From the NCBI GenBank assembly GCA_024291935.2, contig JAGTYA010000026.1, positions 2,591,501 through 2,655,500 on the forward strand: a stretch of DNA of 64,000 bases. The letters run 5' to 3'. The position numbers and the translations under genes are program-made. The DNA is from Okapia johnstoni. Its lineage: Eukaryota > Chordata > Mammalia > Artiodactyla > Giraffidae. Below the pieces are notes generated by a model. It searched no databases and was not told the DNA's origin. It was given only the letters and a program-made list of their open reading frames with translations. Below, piece after piece: positions 21,523-31,680 of this stretch. How positions within the stretch are numbered: position 1 is the stretch's first letter; each line of letters opens with the position of its first letter.

Positions 21523-21732
21523 GTCTTTTATTTTGACATATTTTTGTAATCTCTTATTCCAACCTCCTGGCCATTTTTTCTGCTGGGGGCTTTGCTCTCT
21601 TTTGAATGAACAGACCTCATTTTGTGTACACTTTTGCCTGGTTTTGTGTGTTTGTTTAGACAAGACACAGATGGGGTCTGTGGCTCATCCAGGGTGGCAG
21701 CTTATTGATGGAAAAAAAAGTTAGAACACAGG

Positions 21733-22110
21733 GTCCCAGGCCCCTGTGAGCAGCTCTTTTCTCTGCCTGATGCCTGACCGTGAATGTGCTCTCCCATGCC
21801 CTTTCTGACCCTTTTCCTTGTTTTTCTTCCCCCCTTAAAATTTTAGCAGTTTTTCTTGTCTTAACCAATAGTAACGGATGGTTTCCAAGCCAAGGATGGT
21901 TCTATGGCAACAGAGTCAGCAGGCTTCCCCATGGCTGAATCTGGTAACTCATGTTCCCTCATTCCCACTTCCATCTGGACCTTGAGTGTTTGAGATCCTC
22001 CTTCTAAATCCCTTTGCCCTGCGGCAGTGTGTTCATCTCTCTGCTTAGGAGAATAGACATGCTGTCCTATGACATATCCAAGAGCCTTAAGGAAAGTCAG
22101 TGAACGTGTG
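21733..22110 (-). repeat. Inverted repeat 2, right arm
   Basis: This is the reverse complement of 18768-19143 (378 against 376 bases) with scattered substitutions. It lies in otherwise unique intronic sequence, so it may be the source and the arm inside BovB the derived copy. The minus frames here (70 and 91 codons) mirror the + frames in the left arm but carry no known motif. Confidence 0.85.
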
Positions 22111-22761
22111 AAGATGACACCTCTGACCTTGAGCAAGTAAACTCTCCTTCAGAGCCTCAGTGATGCCACCTGGCAAGTGTGTGTGGAGACGTTTACCTGT
22201 TCAACCCAGGGGTGACCTGGCTTGGATAGAAAACACTGCTGTCTGCCCCACACGTGGCTGATGTCCGTCTAAAAGTAGGAACAGAGCAAAAGCCAGAGAA
22301 AGTCTTGATGTGACGCCCCAGGCGGTGGACAAGGTCTCTCCAAGGTGGTCTGGTTACTTGGGATTGTTTGTTTGTTAGTATTTTTTCTACAAAATGATGT
22401 ATGCCTTTTGCACAGTCTTAATATACGTATCAAGTGTGTCATGTATTTTAGAGTGAATTCAAGAGTCACCTTGAGTCCTTCGTGTTCTTATTCCTTTTAT
22501 CCTATAATTTTAAGCTACAGGCGGTGGGATGAGGGCCACGAAGCATCTTTAAAGGTTGGAATAGACTGTACTTGCTAGGAGTGGGGGGCGGGGAATGACT
22601 GCCTGTGAAGTTCACTCAGGGTCTGGCATGCTGTATCCCCAGTTTGTCAGTATTTTGACCCAGGTGTCTCTCCCTCTCTCCCCTCCTACCCTCCCCCTGC
22701 CTCACCCTCCTCCCTTCCCGCCTCCTCCACCCCCTCCTCTGCCTCCTCCACCCCCACACAG
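22111..22761. other. End of last intron of actin-like gene
   Basis: A C/T-rich tract of about 80 bases (22670-22757) runs up to the acceptor CACCCCCACACAG. It is a long polypyrimidine tract for the last exon. No repeat is recognised before it. Confidence 0.55.
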
Positions 22762-22905
22762 GTGTCCACCTGTCCGTATTCCACGTATGGTGCGTGGGTC
22801 GGCGGCTCCATCCTGTGCTCACTCTCCACCTTCAAGGACATGTGGGTCACCAGAGAGGAATACAGGGAGATCGGCTCCTCTGCCGTCGGGAGGAGGACCC
22901 TCTGA
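22762..22905 (+). CDS. Actin-like protein, last exon (residues 329 to C-terminus)
   Basis: The acceptor CCCACACAG is in phase 0 and the exon ends in TGA at 22903-22905. It encodes [20 protein letters not shown], then [19 protein letters not shown] and SAVGRRTL. Its 47 codons equal the last 47 residues of actin. The core WIGGSILASLSTF is well kept. Lys336, which contacts the adenine ring, is Thr, and the invariant actin tail HRKCF (with Cys374) is replaced by GRRTL. Intact length together with changed ATP-site and tail residues points to a specialised actin-related protein. Confidence 0.94.
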   Translation: MSTCPYSTYGAWVGGSILCSLSTFKDMWVTREEYREIGSSAVGRRTL

Positions 22906-23029
22906 TCCGTGGCTGTCTGGACCACATCACCTGTCTCACCAGCTCCAGGCCGAAGCTCAGCTTGACTGAACTGATCGGAGCTCACAACAAACTCAAACGT
23001 GGGCATGGCCCTTCCTCCCTCAGACTTCG

Positions 23030-23047
23030 ATTAAAAGGGTCATTAAA
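23030..23047 (+). terminator. Poly(A) signals of actin-like gene (two ATTAAA)
   Basis: ATTAAA occurs at 23030-23035 and 23042-23047, about 125-142 bases after the stop codon, and a G/T-containing stretch follows at 23060-23090. ATTAAA is the commonest variant of AATAAA. This would give a short 3' UTR of about 150-160 bases. Confidence 0.5.
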
Positions 23048-23139
23048 GAACAGACAGCCTCTTTGAGCAGGGCTTGCAGCATTTTGGGAAATGCTCACAG
23101 GGCACTCTCTGCATCAGAGCAGAGTCATGAGCAGAGGGG

Positions 23140-23500
23140 ATTTCTGGCAACCGTGTATCATCAGTCAGCGTGGCTAAGCTCTGCTGCAGAAACAAACATC
23201 CCCCAAGATTCAGTGCCACAAAACAAAAGTCTACTTCTCACCCATGTTACATGTCCATCGGAGGTCCCAGGGACTCTCTCCTGCTTCACCCTCACCCCAG
23301 AATCAGGCTGACAGAGCTGACACCATCTGGAACATTGTCTCACACTGTGAGTGCCCATATGGGTGCCCTGGAGGACCTTTCACTGGCATCAAATGTACTT
23401 GCTGCACATCTATCCACAATTGATTGTTCAGAGCAAGTCACGTGGCCGCAAACCACCGTGGGGGCTGGGGAGGGCCACCCTGACATGAACTTGACCTCCA
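23140..23500 (+). repeat. Old interspersed repeat, family unassigned
   Basis: TCTGCTGCAGAAACAAACATCC, CACAAAACAAAAGTCTACTT, CTCACCCATGTTACATGTCC and AGCAAGTCACGTGGCC come in the order seen in a common decayed mammalian repeat (…AAACAACAAAAGTTTATTTC…). No family is assigned. Confidence 0.5.
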
Positions 23501-23756
23501 ACATGGGAGGAACAACATAGATGCTCTGGTTCCTGAAAGCACAATTAGGTTCATGAAAGCATATCCTTCAGCTATTTATTCCTCATTTATTCCACATAAA
23601 TGCCAGTAAAATTGTTTTGTATGTCTCCGAATTAATACTTAGAATTGCATACATCCTTTACCAACTCTACGGTTTCAAGTAAGGATTTGATCATTGTAAA
23701 ATATTAGTTTTAAAACTGCATAATATGAACGTGGTTAAAAATCACATGCGTTCGAA

Positions 23757-23882
23757 TGTGCTAAGTTGCTTTTTCATGTCCAGCTCTTTGCAACCGTATG
23801 GACTGTAACCCACCAGGCTCCTCTGTCCATGGGATTCTCCAGGCAAGAATACTGGGGTGGGTTTCCATGTCTTCCTCCAGGG
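23757..23882 (-). mobile_element. Bov-A SINE monomer, antisense
   Basis: TGCTAAGTTGCTTTTTCATG to TGGGTTTCCATGTCTTCCTC; the usual CTCCTCTGTCCATGGGATTC is in the centre. Confidence 0.88.
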
Positions 23883-23968
23883 AGAGATCAAACCTGCATC
23901 TCTTATGTCTCCTGTGTTTGGGACAGAATTTTGCACTGGGATTTAGACTTGGATAATCTTTTCCAAGG

Positions 23969-24141
23969 AGAAGAACGTGATGACAGAGGATGAGATGGTT
24001 GGACATCACCAACTATCACCAACTCAGTGGACCTGAGTTTGAGCAAGCTCCGGGAGATGGTGAAGGACAGGGAAGCCTAGTGTGCTGCAGTCCATGGGGT
24101 CACAAAGAGTCAGACATGACTGAGCGACTGAACAACAACAA
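23969..24141 (+). mobile_element. BovB LINE 3' end fragment
   Basis: GAGGATGAGATGGTTGGACA to GAGCGACTGAACAACAACA. It has an internal duplication of CACCAACTATCACCAACT. Confidence 0.92.
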
Positions 24142-24181
24142 TCTTTCCAAATGCCTGGCTTTGGAACACACCTCCTCCTGC

Positions 24182-24461
24182 TGCTGGTGCTGCTATGTCG
24201 CTTCAGTCATGTCCGACTCTGTGCGACCCCATAGATGGCAGCCCACCAGGCTCCCCCGTCCCTGGGATTCTCCAGGCAAGAACACTGGAGTGGGTTGCCA
24301 TTTCCTTATCCAATGCATGAAAGTGAAAATTGAAAGTGAAGTCGCTCAGTCGTGTCCGACTCTTCGCGACTCCATGGACGGCAGCCTACCAGGCTCCTCG
24401 TCCATGGGATTTTCCAGGCCAGAGCACTGGAGTGGGGTGCCACTGCCTTCTCCGACCTCCT
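24182..24461 (-). mobile_element. Bov-A2 SINE dimer, antisense
   Basis: Two BovA monomers are joined by the linker CCAATGCATGAAAGTGAAA. The 5' end on the + strand is CTGCTGCTGG-like and the end is CACTGCCTTCTCCGA. This is the standard Bov-A2 layout. Confidence 0.92.
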
Positions 24462-25720
24462 CCTGGGGGTGTATTGTCTACTTACTCTCTCATTTTCTCA
24501 TTCACCCCAAAGCCCCTTTCTACCAGGAGTGGGGTGGGGAGGGTTGAAGTCAGGAGGTCCCTTAAAGTCTATGTTCTTCCATCTGAGAGAGGGGGTGTCA
24601 CACAGCTAGCAGGCTTGGGGAGGCTTTATTTTCCTGGGGAAAGGGCCTTGGTGCCTGCTGGCAGGGCTCTCAGCCTTGACATCGTCACCACCAGGGCTTT
24701 GAGCCCAGGAGGACTCCCCAGCAAGGCTCCCCTGCAGCAGAAGGCCTCCGGCAGCTCCCCCTCCAGTCCCCACGCCTCAGCCGCCGGAACAAGCACAGGC
24801 TGTGGACATTGGAGCACCCTCACCTCCCTAGTCTTTCCTCCCTCTGTTCTCATCATCATACAGCAAGTGCTCATAGCAGGCATCAAGCTGAATGCTCAGG
24901 ATAGAGAAAAGCATTGACCTTGCTCTCCAAACTCCCCAAATATCCAAGAGAGGCTTCCAGAACAGGTGGGGGGGGCGATGCTGGTGGGATGCTTAGAGAG
25001 AAGATTCCCATCTTGGGTTCCTTGGGACGGACGCGAAACCCACCCTGCGGTTGCGAATGGAGGGCGTGTCTTACTGGAGAGGTGGAAAGCCCATTCGGGG
25101 AAGGTGAGCCAAGGGGAACTTATGGCTTCATGTACATACATGCGGAAATCCGGCTGGCCTGGGGAGTGTAGTTATCAACATCCAGCAAGTGATTTACATT
25201 AACTACTGGAGAGTGAGTTTCTCCTATTAAATACACAACAATTAGTGATCCTAATAGTCCATTACGACTTAATTGGATGCTGAAAATGGCTTTGTTAAAA
25301 GCCAATTGAGAGATTGGGGTAAATAACTGTAAACTCAGCCCCCAGATGACTCTCCTGCCCCTGGAGAGTTTGGTCTCTGCCTTTGGCTGGATTCCCAATC
25401 TGAGCCCATGGTGGCGTGTGCCGTGGGCAGCTCAGACCTCTTCGGAGCTCAGATTAGGGGGCTGTTTATGCTCCAGTCCGGGCAACAGCAGTGAGGGAAG
25501 ATGGTCCAGCTGGGGCCATCCTGTCACTCCCAGGGCTTCCTGACTTGCCGTCATTTCCAGTGAGCACCCTCCCAGCTCACTCAGGGTGATCCTGCCGCTC
25601 TGGTGCCGTCCCTGGGCCAGCCCACTTCGTGCTGGCTGCTCAGGAGTAAAGAGTCCAGGCTAGAGGTGACCCAAGGGTACTACTTCTTGTTCTTTATTTC
25701 CATCCAGCTAGCCAGCCAGT
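24462..25720. other. Non-coding, one AT-rich island
   Basis: No repeat or exon is recognised. An AT-rich island at 25150-25340 carries CAATTAG, TTAATTGG and CCAATTG, reminiscent of homeobox-site-rich conserved non-coding DNA (see findings). Confidence 0.45.
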
Positions 25721-25721
25721 C

Positions 25722-26006
25722 AGCCCTTCATCCATCCATCCCCATTCACCCATCGTTCTCTCCCTCCCCTTCTCCATCTGTCCATCCATCCACTCCTTCA
25801 AGCATCCATCCATCCATCCACCCACCCATCCATCCCCATTCATCCATCGTTCTCTCCTCCTCTCTCCCCTCCCCCATCTGTCCATCCATCCACTCCTTCA
25901 AGCATCCACCCACCCACCCATCCATCCACCCACCCACCCATCCATCCATTCCTCCTCCCTCACTCCATCCATCCACCCATCCATCCACCCATCCATCCCT
26001 CGCTCA
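25722..26006 (+). repeat. (CCAT)n-type microsatellite block
   Basis: About 285 bases made mostly of CATCCATC and CACCCACC units. A longer unit of about 120 bases (CTCCCTCCCCT, CATCTGTCCATCC, CACTCCTTCAAGCATCC) is itself repeated, at 25760-25810 and 25860-25910. The Ser/His/Pro-rich open frames here are artefacts of the repeat. Confidence 0.97.
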
Positions 26007-26282
26007 TTTGTTAAATACTGAGGTCACACCTCATAAGTGTACAAGTTTGCAGTGAAACACTTGGATTTGAAGTCCGGTTCAAACAAGCTGTATGAACTTA
26101 TGCAAGTAACCTAACTTTATAGCACAGTTTCTTCTGCTGTAAAGAGGAGAAGACAATAGAATTGCAGTGGATTCAAAGAACTGACCCATATAAGGGATTT
26201 AGAAAACTGCCTTGTGGGTAAAAAGTGCTCAGTAAATTTTTTGAGCACTTGTTTTATTTTTTTCAGTCTTTTCTCAGCCTTA

Positions 26283-26583
26283 ATTTTTTTTTAACCGAAG
26301 TGAAATTCACATAAAAATTTGACAATTTTAAAGTATACAATTCAATAACACTTGGTACATTCAAAATGTGCAATCACCACCCCTATTTAGTTCCGAAATA
26401 TATTCATCCCCCGAAGGAAAACCCTGTGCGCATTAAGCAGTTGCTCCTCCTGTCTTCCCCCCAGGTAGTCACCAGTCTGTGTTCCGTCTATATTTATGTA
26501 CCTATTCTGGATATTTCACACCAATGGAACCATGTAATATGTAGTCTTTTATAAATGAATTCTATCATTGAGCATAATATTTT
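26283..26583 (-). mobile_element. L1 LINE fragment, antisense
   Basis: GTGAAATTCACATAAAAATT, TACATTCAAAATGTGCAATC, ACCAGTCTGTGTTCCGTC and GGAACCATGTAATATGTAGTC follow the reverse complement of old L1 in order. Confidence 0.8.
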
Positions 26584-26585
26584 AA

Positions 26586-26625
26586 AGTGAGTCAGACACG
26601 ACTGAGCGACTGAACTGAACTGATG
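26586..26625 (+). mobile_element. BovB/Bov-A 3' tail fragment
   Basis: GTGAGTCAGACACGACTGAG to ACTGAACTGATGATG: only about the last 40 bases of a BovB insertion, placed within L1 sequence. Confidence 0.8.
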
Positions 26626-26700
26626 ATGTAGCATTTATTAATAATTTGTTATATTTTATTGCCAAAGAACATTTTATGTATGAATAAAACACATTTTTTG

Positions 26701-26778
26701 AGGAATTACTTGGCAGTCCTGTGGTTAAGACTTAGCCCCTCAATGCAGGCAGCACGGGTTTGTTCCCTAGTCAGGGGG
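26701..26778 (+). mobile_element. CHR-type SINE head fragment
   Basis: ACTTGGCAGTCCTGTGGTTA, AGACTTAGCCCCTCAATGCA and a box-B-like GGTTTGTTCCC. It is cut off at the Bov-A2 that follows. Confidence 0.75.
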
Positions 26779-27052
26779 CAGAAGGCGATGGCAGCCCACT
26801 CCAGTCCTCGTGCCTGGAAAATCCCATGGACGGAGGAGCCTGGTAGGCTGCAGTCCATGGGGTCGCTAAGAGTCAGACACGACTGAGCGTCCTTGCTTTC
26901 GCTTTTCACTTTCATGCATTGGAGAAGGAAATGGCAACCCACTCCAGTGTTCTTGCCTGGAGAATCCCAGGGATGGCAGAGCCTGGTGGGCTGCCATCTA
27001 TGGGGTCGCACAGAGTCGGACATGACTGAAGCGACTTAGTAGCAGCAGCAGC
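26779..27052 (+). mobile_element. Bov-A2 SINE dimer
   Basis: Two BovA monomers with the linker TTTCACTTTCATGCATTGG, ending in GCGACTTAGTAGCAGCAGCA. Confidence 0.94.
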
Positions 27053-28200
27053 AGTGATTCCCAAGATCTCACATGCCTCCCGTTGAGCACTTGTTCTATT
27101 ATCATTATTATTAAATATTCACCAAGAGTTACTGTAAACCAGATTTAAAGAGAGGTTTTAAAGAGAAGTCCAGAAAAAGTGCTGGAGTTCAAAGAAGGTT
27201 TCACAGAGCTGGCAGCGTGCTAAGGAATTTTGTGATACTCAAGTTTGCTCAGACTTTGGAAGAAAAGAAGCTTGACTTGCAAATGTGGTAGTTAAATGGT
27301 TCCAGAGAAACCTTTTTGCTGCTTTGAAATAAAGACAGTACTATGATCTTATTCTTATGTTTTATTTCTGTTCAAGTCATTGTTAAAACTTGGTACTTTT
27401 TTAATGCAAATCATGACACTGCATTAAACTAAAAATTTCTTCATGAGAAGACTGGTTTAACATACTGGTATTCTTAATTACCAACATTTTAGTGAGCAAA
27501 GCAACTTGCTGTTTCTGTATCTCCATAAAGAGACAGACCCAGATGATCTTCCAGATGTCTTATAACTCTGGACAAAGTCAGGGTGCACTTTAAATTTTCC
27601 AGCACCAAAGCTCACTGATTTATAGAAGATGCTGAAATCTGTGACTAGGTGTCCCTTGAGCAAAAGACATAATGTCAGGGGGGAATGGATAATTTAAAAA
27701 TAAAAGCTAAGCTGTAGAGTAGTTGAACCCACTTGGCAAGTATCAAGTTTGCTGTCTGCACCTCCCACCAGGTGGACTGACTGCCAGGCTCAACAATCAG
27801 GGAATAGGAATGGAACGGGAAGCAGAGAGCTGGTCTACCTGAGCAGGCTGCAGGCTCAGGGCACAGTGCATCATCACAGTCGGGGTGACTTGCAACCTCA
27901 GGCTCATAGCGCCATTTTGGCTTCCCCTACATGGGATAGAAGCCTGAACTTTAAAGGAAAAGTCTACATAATGCAAAGCAGACACCATTGGCTTCTCCTT
28001 TCACACAACTCCCTCCTTTCTGAAGAAGAATGGCACGATGGGGAAAGAGGAACTTTGCAGTCATGGCTGAGCTGTGGCCTGTGACCTGAGGCAGGTCACA
28101 TGATCATTCTGAACTTCCCTTGACCCAGCATCACCCTTTCTGACCATCTGCTCTTCTCTATTTCTGTCCTTACCTCTATGTCTACCTCATCTTTTACTCT
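27053..28200. other. Non-coding, nothing recognised
   Basis: No repeat or exon is recognised. Open frames up to 111 codons have no features. Confidence 0.45.
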
Positions 28201-28202
28201 GG

Positions 28203-28769
28203 AGAAGAGAATGGCAGACCACTCCAGTGCCTTTGCCTCAAGAACCCTATGAACAGTATGCTATGACAAACCTAGACAGCATATTAGAAACCAGAGACAT
28301 CACCTTTCCAACAAAGGTCTGTCTAGTCAAACCTATGGTTTTCCCAGTGGTCATGTATGGATGTGAGAGTTGGACCATAAAGAAGGCTGAGCTCCAAGGA
28401 ATTGATGCTTTCAAACTGTGAGGCTGGAGAAGACTCTAGAGAGTCCCTTGGACAGCAAGGAGATCAAACCAGGCAATTCTAAAGGAAATCAATTCTGAAT
28501 GTTCACTGGAAGGACTGTTGCTGAAACTCCAATAAACTGGCCACTTGAAGCAAAGAGCTGACTCATTGGAAAAGATTCTGATGCTAAGAAAGATTGAGGG
28601 CAGGAGGAGAAGGCGGTGACAGAGGATGATATGGTTGGATGTCATCACTGACTCAATGGACATGAGTTTAAGCAAGCTCTGGGAGATGGTGAAGGACAGG
28701 GAAGCCTGGTGTGCTGAAGTCCACGGTGTTGCAAAGAGTAGGACACAGCCTAGCGACTGAACAACAACA
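28203..28769 (+). mobile_element. BovB LINE with internal deletion
   Basis: The left 60 bases (GGAGAAGAGAATGGCAGACC to CCTATGAACAGTATG) are an upstream BovB part. At about 28261 it jumps to the late RT region (ATGACAAACCTAGACAGCAT) and runs to the 3' end ACTGAACAACAACAACC. More than 1 kb is missing between the parts. Confidence 0.9.
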
Positions 28770-28923
28770 ACCTCTTCTCTGTCTCCATGAGCAGAGCTGT
28801 TACAAGAATGAGTAAGAAATGGTATGTACAAATGGTAAAGCTGTCTGCAAGCATAAGGCACTGGCATAAACCAGTGGTTCTAAAACTGAAAGTGCATCAG
28901 AATCACCCGGAGGTCTTACTGGT

Positions 28924-29646
28924 GATGGCCGTTCTGGCAGGTGTGAGGTGATATCTCATGGTTTTGATTTGCATTCTCCAATACAAACTCTTCTCTGGTG
29001 TTGAGCAACTTTTCAAGTACCTGTTGGCCATCAGTATGTCTTCTTTGGGAAAATGTCTATTCAGATCTTCTGCCTATTTTTTAATTGAATTTTTAAAAAT
29101 ACTGAGTTGTATGAGCTGTTTGTGTATTTTGAATATTAACCCCTTGTCTGTCGTGTCGTTTGCAGACGTTGTCTCCCACTCCATAGGCTGTCTTTTCATT
29201 TGTTGAAGGGTTTCTTTGTTGTGCAAATGCTTTTAACTTTAATTAGGTCCCATATGTGTTATTTTTGCTTTTCTCTCTTTTTGCCTTAGAATATGGGACC
29301 AAAAAGATATTGTTACATTTTATGTCAAAGACTGTCCTACCTATGTTCTCTTCTAGGAGTTTTGCGGTTTGGGGTCTTATGTGTGCATACACACTAAGCT
29401 GCTACAGTCTTGTTCGACTCTTTGTGACCCCATGGACTGTAGCCAGCCAGGCTCCTCTGTCCATGGGATTCTCCAGGCAAGAATACTGAAGTGGGTTGCC
29501 ATTTCTTTCTCCAGGGGATCTTCCAGACCCAGGGATTAAACCGGCATCTCTTACCTCTACCTGCATTGGCAGGCAGGTTCTTTATCACTAGCGCCGCCTG
29601 GCAAGCCCTTCAGGTCTTTAATTCACTTTGAATTTATTTTTGAATG
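28924..29646 (-). mobile_element. L1 LINE, inverted segment
   Basis: The reverse complement of L1 ORF2 (GTGATATCTCATGGTTTTGA, GGAAAATGTCTATTCAGATC, AGGTCTTTAATTCACTTTG). It is interrupted by the SINE at 29392-29609 and meets a sense-oriented L1 segment at about 29647. Confidence 0.88.
29392..29609 (-). mobile_element. Bov-tA SINE, antisense, inside L1
   Basis: CTAAGCTGCTACAGTCTTGT at the left, GGGATTAAACCGGCATCTC as reversed box B, and TAGCGCCGCCTGGCAAGCCC at the head. L1 sequence flanks both sides. Confidence 0.92.
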
Positions 29647-30172
29647 TCAAAAAGACCAAGAATAACAAACGTTGGCACAATGTGGTAATAAGGGAACCCT
29701 GTACACTGCTGGTAGGAATGTAAATTGGTGCAGCCACTGTGGAAAACAGTATGATGGTTCCTCAAAAAATGAAAAATAGAACTGCCATATGATCTAGCAA
29801 CTCCACTCCTGGGTATTTACCTGAAGAAAACAAAAGCACTAATCTGAAAAGATACGTGGCCCTCACTGTTCATAGCAGAATTGTTTACAATAGCCAAGAC
29901 ATGGAAGCAACCTAAGTGCCCGTCGACAGAAGAGTGGATAAAGAAGACATGGTGTATATATATACAGTGGAATGCTATTTAGTCATAAAAAAGAAAGAAA
30001 TACTGCCATTTGCAACAACGTGGTTGGACCTAGAGAATATTGTGCTTAGTGAAATAAGTCAGGAAAGACAAATACTGTGTGTTATCACGTATATGTGGAA
30101 TCTAGAAAATAAAACGAATGTACATAACAAAACAGAAACACACTCACACATATAAAGAACAAGCTAGTGGTT
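29647..30172 (+). mobile_element. L1 LINE, sense segment
   Basis: GGAACCCTGTACACTGCTGG, ATAGAACTGCCATATGATCT, AATTGTTTACAATAGCCAAG and GGACCTAGAGAATATTGTGC belong to the C-terminal part of L1 ORF2 in the sense direction. It stops at GAACAAGCTAGTGGTTAC, the start of the 3' UTR. Confidence 0.9.
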
Positions 30173-30174
30173 AC

Positions 30175-31455
30175 AGCTCTCCCCTCTCCTCCCATCCCCA
30201 GCCTCTCTCTTCCTGGGTAAACTTAGAGAAAATCTTTTATCTGCCCTCAGTGGCATTTTATGCCGCCTTCTTTAGGAAGGTTGTGAGCAGGAGGGTGGGC
30301 GTCCAGGAGGGGGCACTCTATGGAAAGATGCATAAACTCATTTCTCCAAAAACAAACACAAAATGATAACCCTAACTCTGCTCTCTTTAAGGCACAGACA
30401 AGTTCAGAAATCCAGACCCAATGATCATAGCCTCACTGTACTGCCTGCTTCGCCCTAAGCAAAGATTTCGCTCTGATTCTGAACTCGTACGAACTACTGG
30501 AACTGTTGCATCTTAAAGTTACTGACCTGGGGTTTGTCTCCTACAGTAAATGGATGGGGAGCTGATATTGTCTGGGAAATCGCGTGCGCGCGCGCGAGAG
30601 AGAGAAGCAGAGTGTGGAGCAAGGTCGTGAAGACCACCCTCATCTTAACCTTCCCTAGCATCTTCCCGGTTGCATTTCCCACAATCCCTTGCAGTGAGTG
30701 GTCCAGCTGTGATGTGAGCGTGACCCATGGATACATTTCCATCCAACTGAAAGTGCCTGTAAGACAAAGGTTCTACCACCACCGCTGGATGTTCCTGCAG
30801 GTGAGCACAGGTGTGTAGCTTTCCTATTGGCGGCTTCCCAACCCAGGTGGTTTCTGGAAGTTTTCTGATGCCAGCAGTGGTGGCCTGACTCTAAAGCCAA
30901 AGGATGTCACAGCAGCTTCCCAGCTAAGCAGGTGGCTTCCAGTGAGCAAGGAGCCCCTTGGTTGGCCCAGTTATATTTTCAGAGTCATTTCTGAGGCCAC
31001 AGCTCAGTATCTGTTTCCTCAGCATCTCCTATGACCCCACTGCCCTGTTAATACCCCATGACGATCTCCTTTCGACTAATATCAGCTGGAGGGAATCCCG
31101 TTCTGTGCAAGAGCCCCAGTACATGCAACACGGGAGTGTGCTTTCTGGGGAGAAGGTCCACTGTTTTCCTCAGCTTCTCAGTGGGGCTATGACCCAAGGG
31201 AGGCTGGGAACATCCCCTGTTGGTGGTCCACAGGATGCCCCTGGGTCACAGCAGGTGTCCCAGAACATTGGTGGGGAGTCAAATCACTGTGAACTTGGCA
31301 TCTAAAGAAATGTCCTGAAAAGCACTACTAATTTGCATGCTATCCATCTGGAGTTTCAGATCCTGGGTCTAATTAATACACTGCTCACCTGCAGCCATTT
31401 TCACTTTTAATTCCATTCAACAAATTCAATGGCTTGTTTAATAAACATTCACTGA
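30175..31455. other. Non-coding, nothing recognised
   Basis: It includes a 16-base alternating C/G/T tract at 30581-30596 followed by (GA)n. A 94-codon + frame at 30534-30818 ends near a GT-like donor but has no recognisable protein feature, so I do not call it an exon. Confidence 0.4.
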
Positions 31456-31633
31456 GTAAGATAGGAGAGACATGGGTTTGATTCCTGGGTCGGAAAAATC
31501 CCCTGGAGGTGGGCATGGCAACCTGTTCCAGTATTCTTGCCTGGAAAATCCCATGAACAGAGGAGCCTGGTGGGCTACAGTCCACGGGGCCACATAAGAG
31601 TTGGACACGGCTGTGTGACTGAGCATGCATGAG
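31456..31633 (+). mobile_element. Bov-tA SINE, head truncated
   Basis: GGTTTGATTCCTGGGTCGG (box B) to GACACGGCTGTGTGACTGAG. The first part of the tRNA-like head is missing. Confidence 0.88.
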
Positions 31634-31680
31634 TAAGATTCATTTCCCCAGATCCTTTGCTTGGAGCTGGGCAAATGGCT

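Noticed and set aside
25603..26055. 150-codon + open frame rich in His, Pro, Ser
   Set aside because: Same cause: it is the (CCAT)n block.
30534..30818. 94-codon + open frame ending near CTGCAG|GTGAGC
   Set aside because: The donor-like site is attractive but there is no good acceptor, no known motif, and the frame includes the CG/GA simple repeat.
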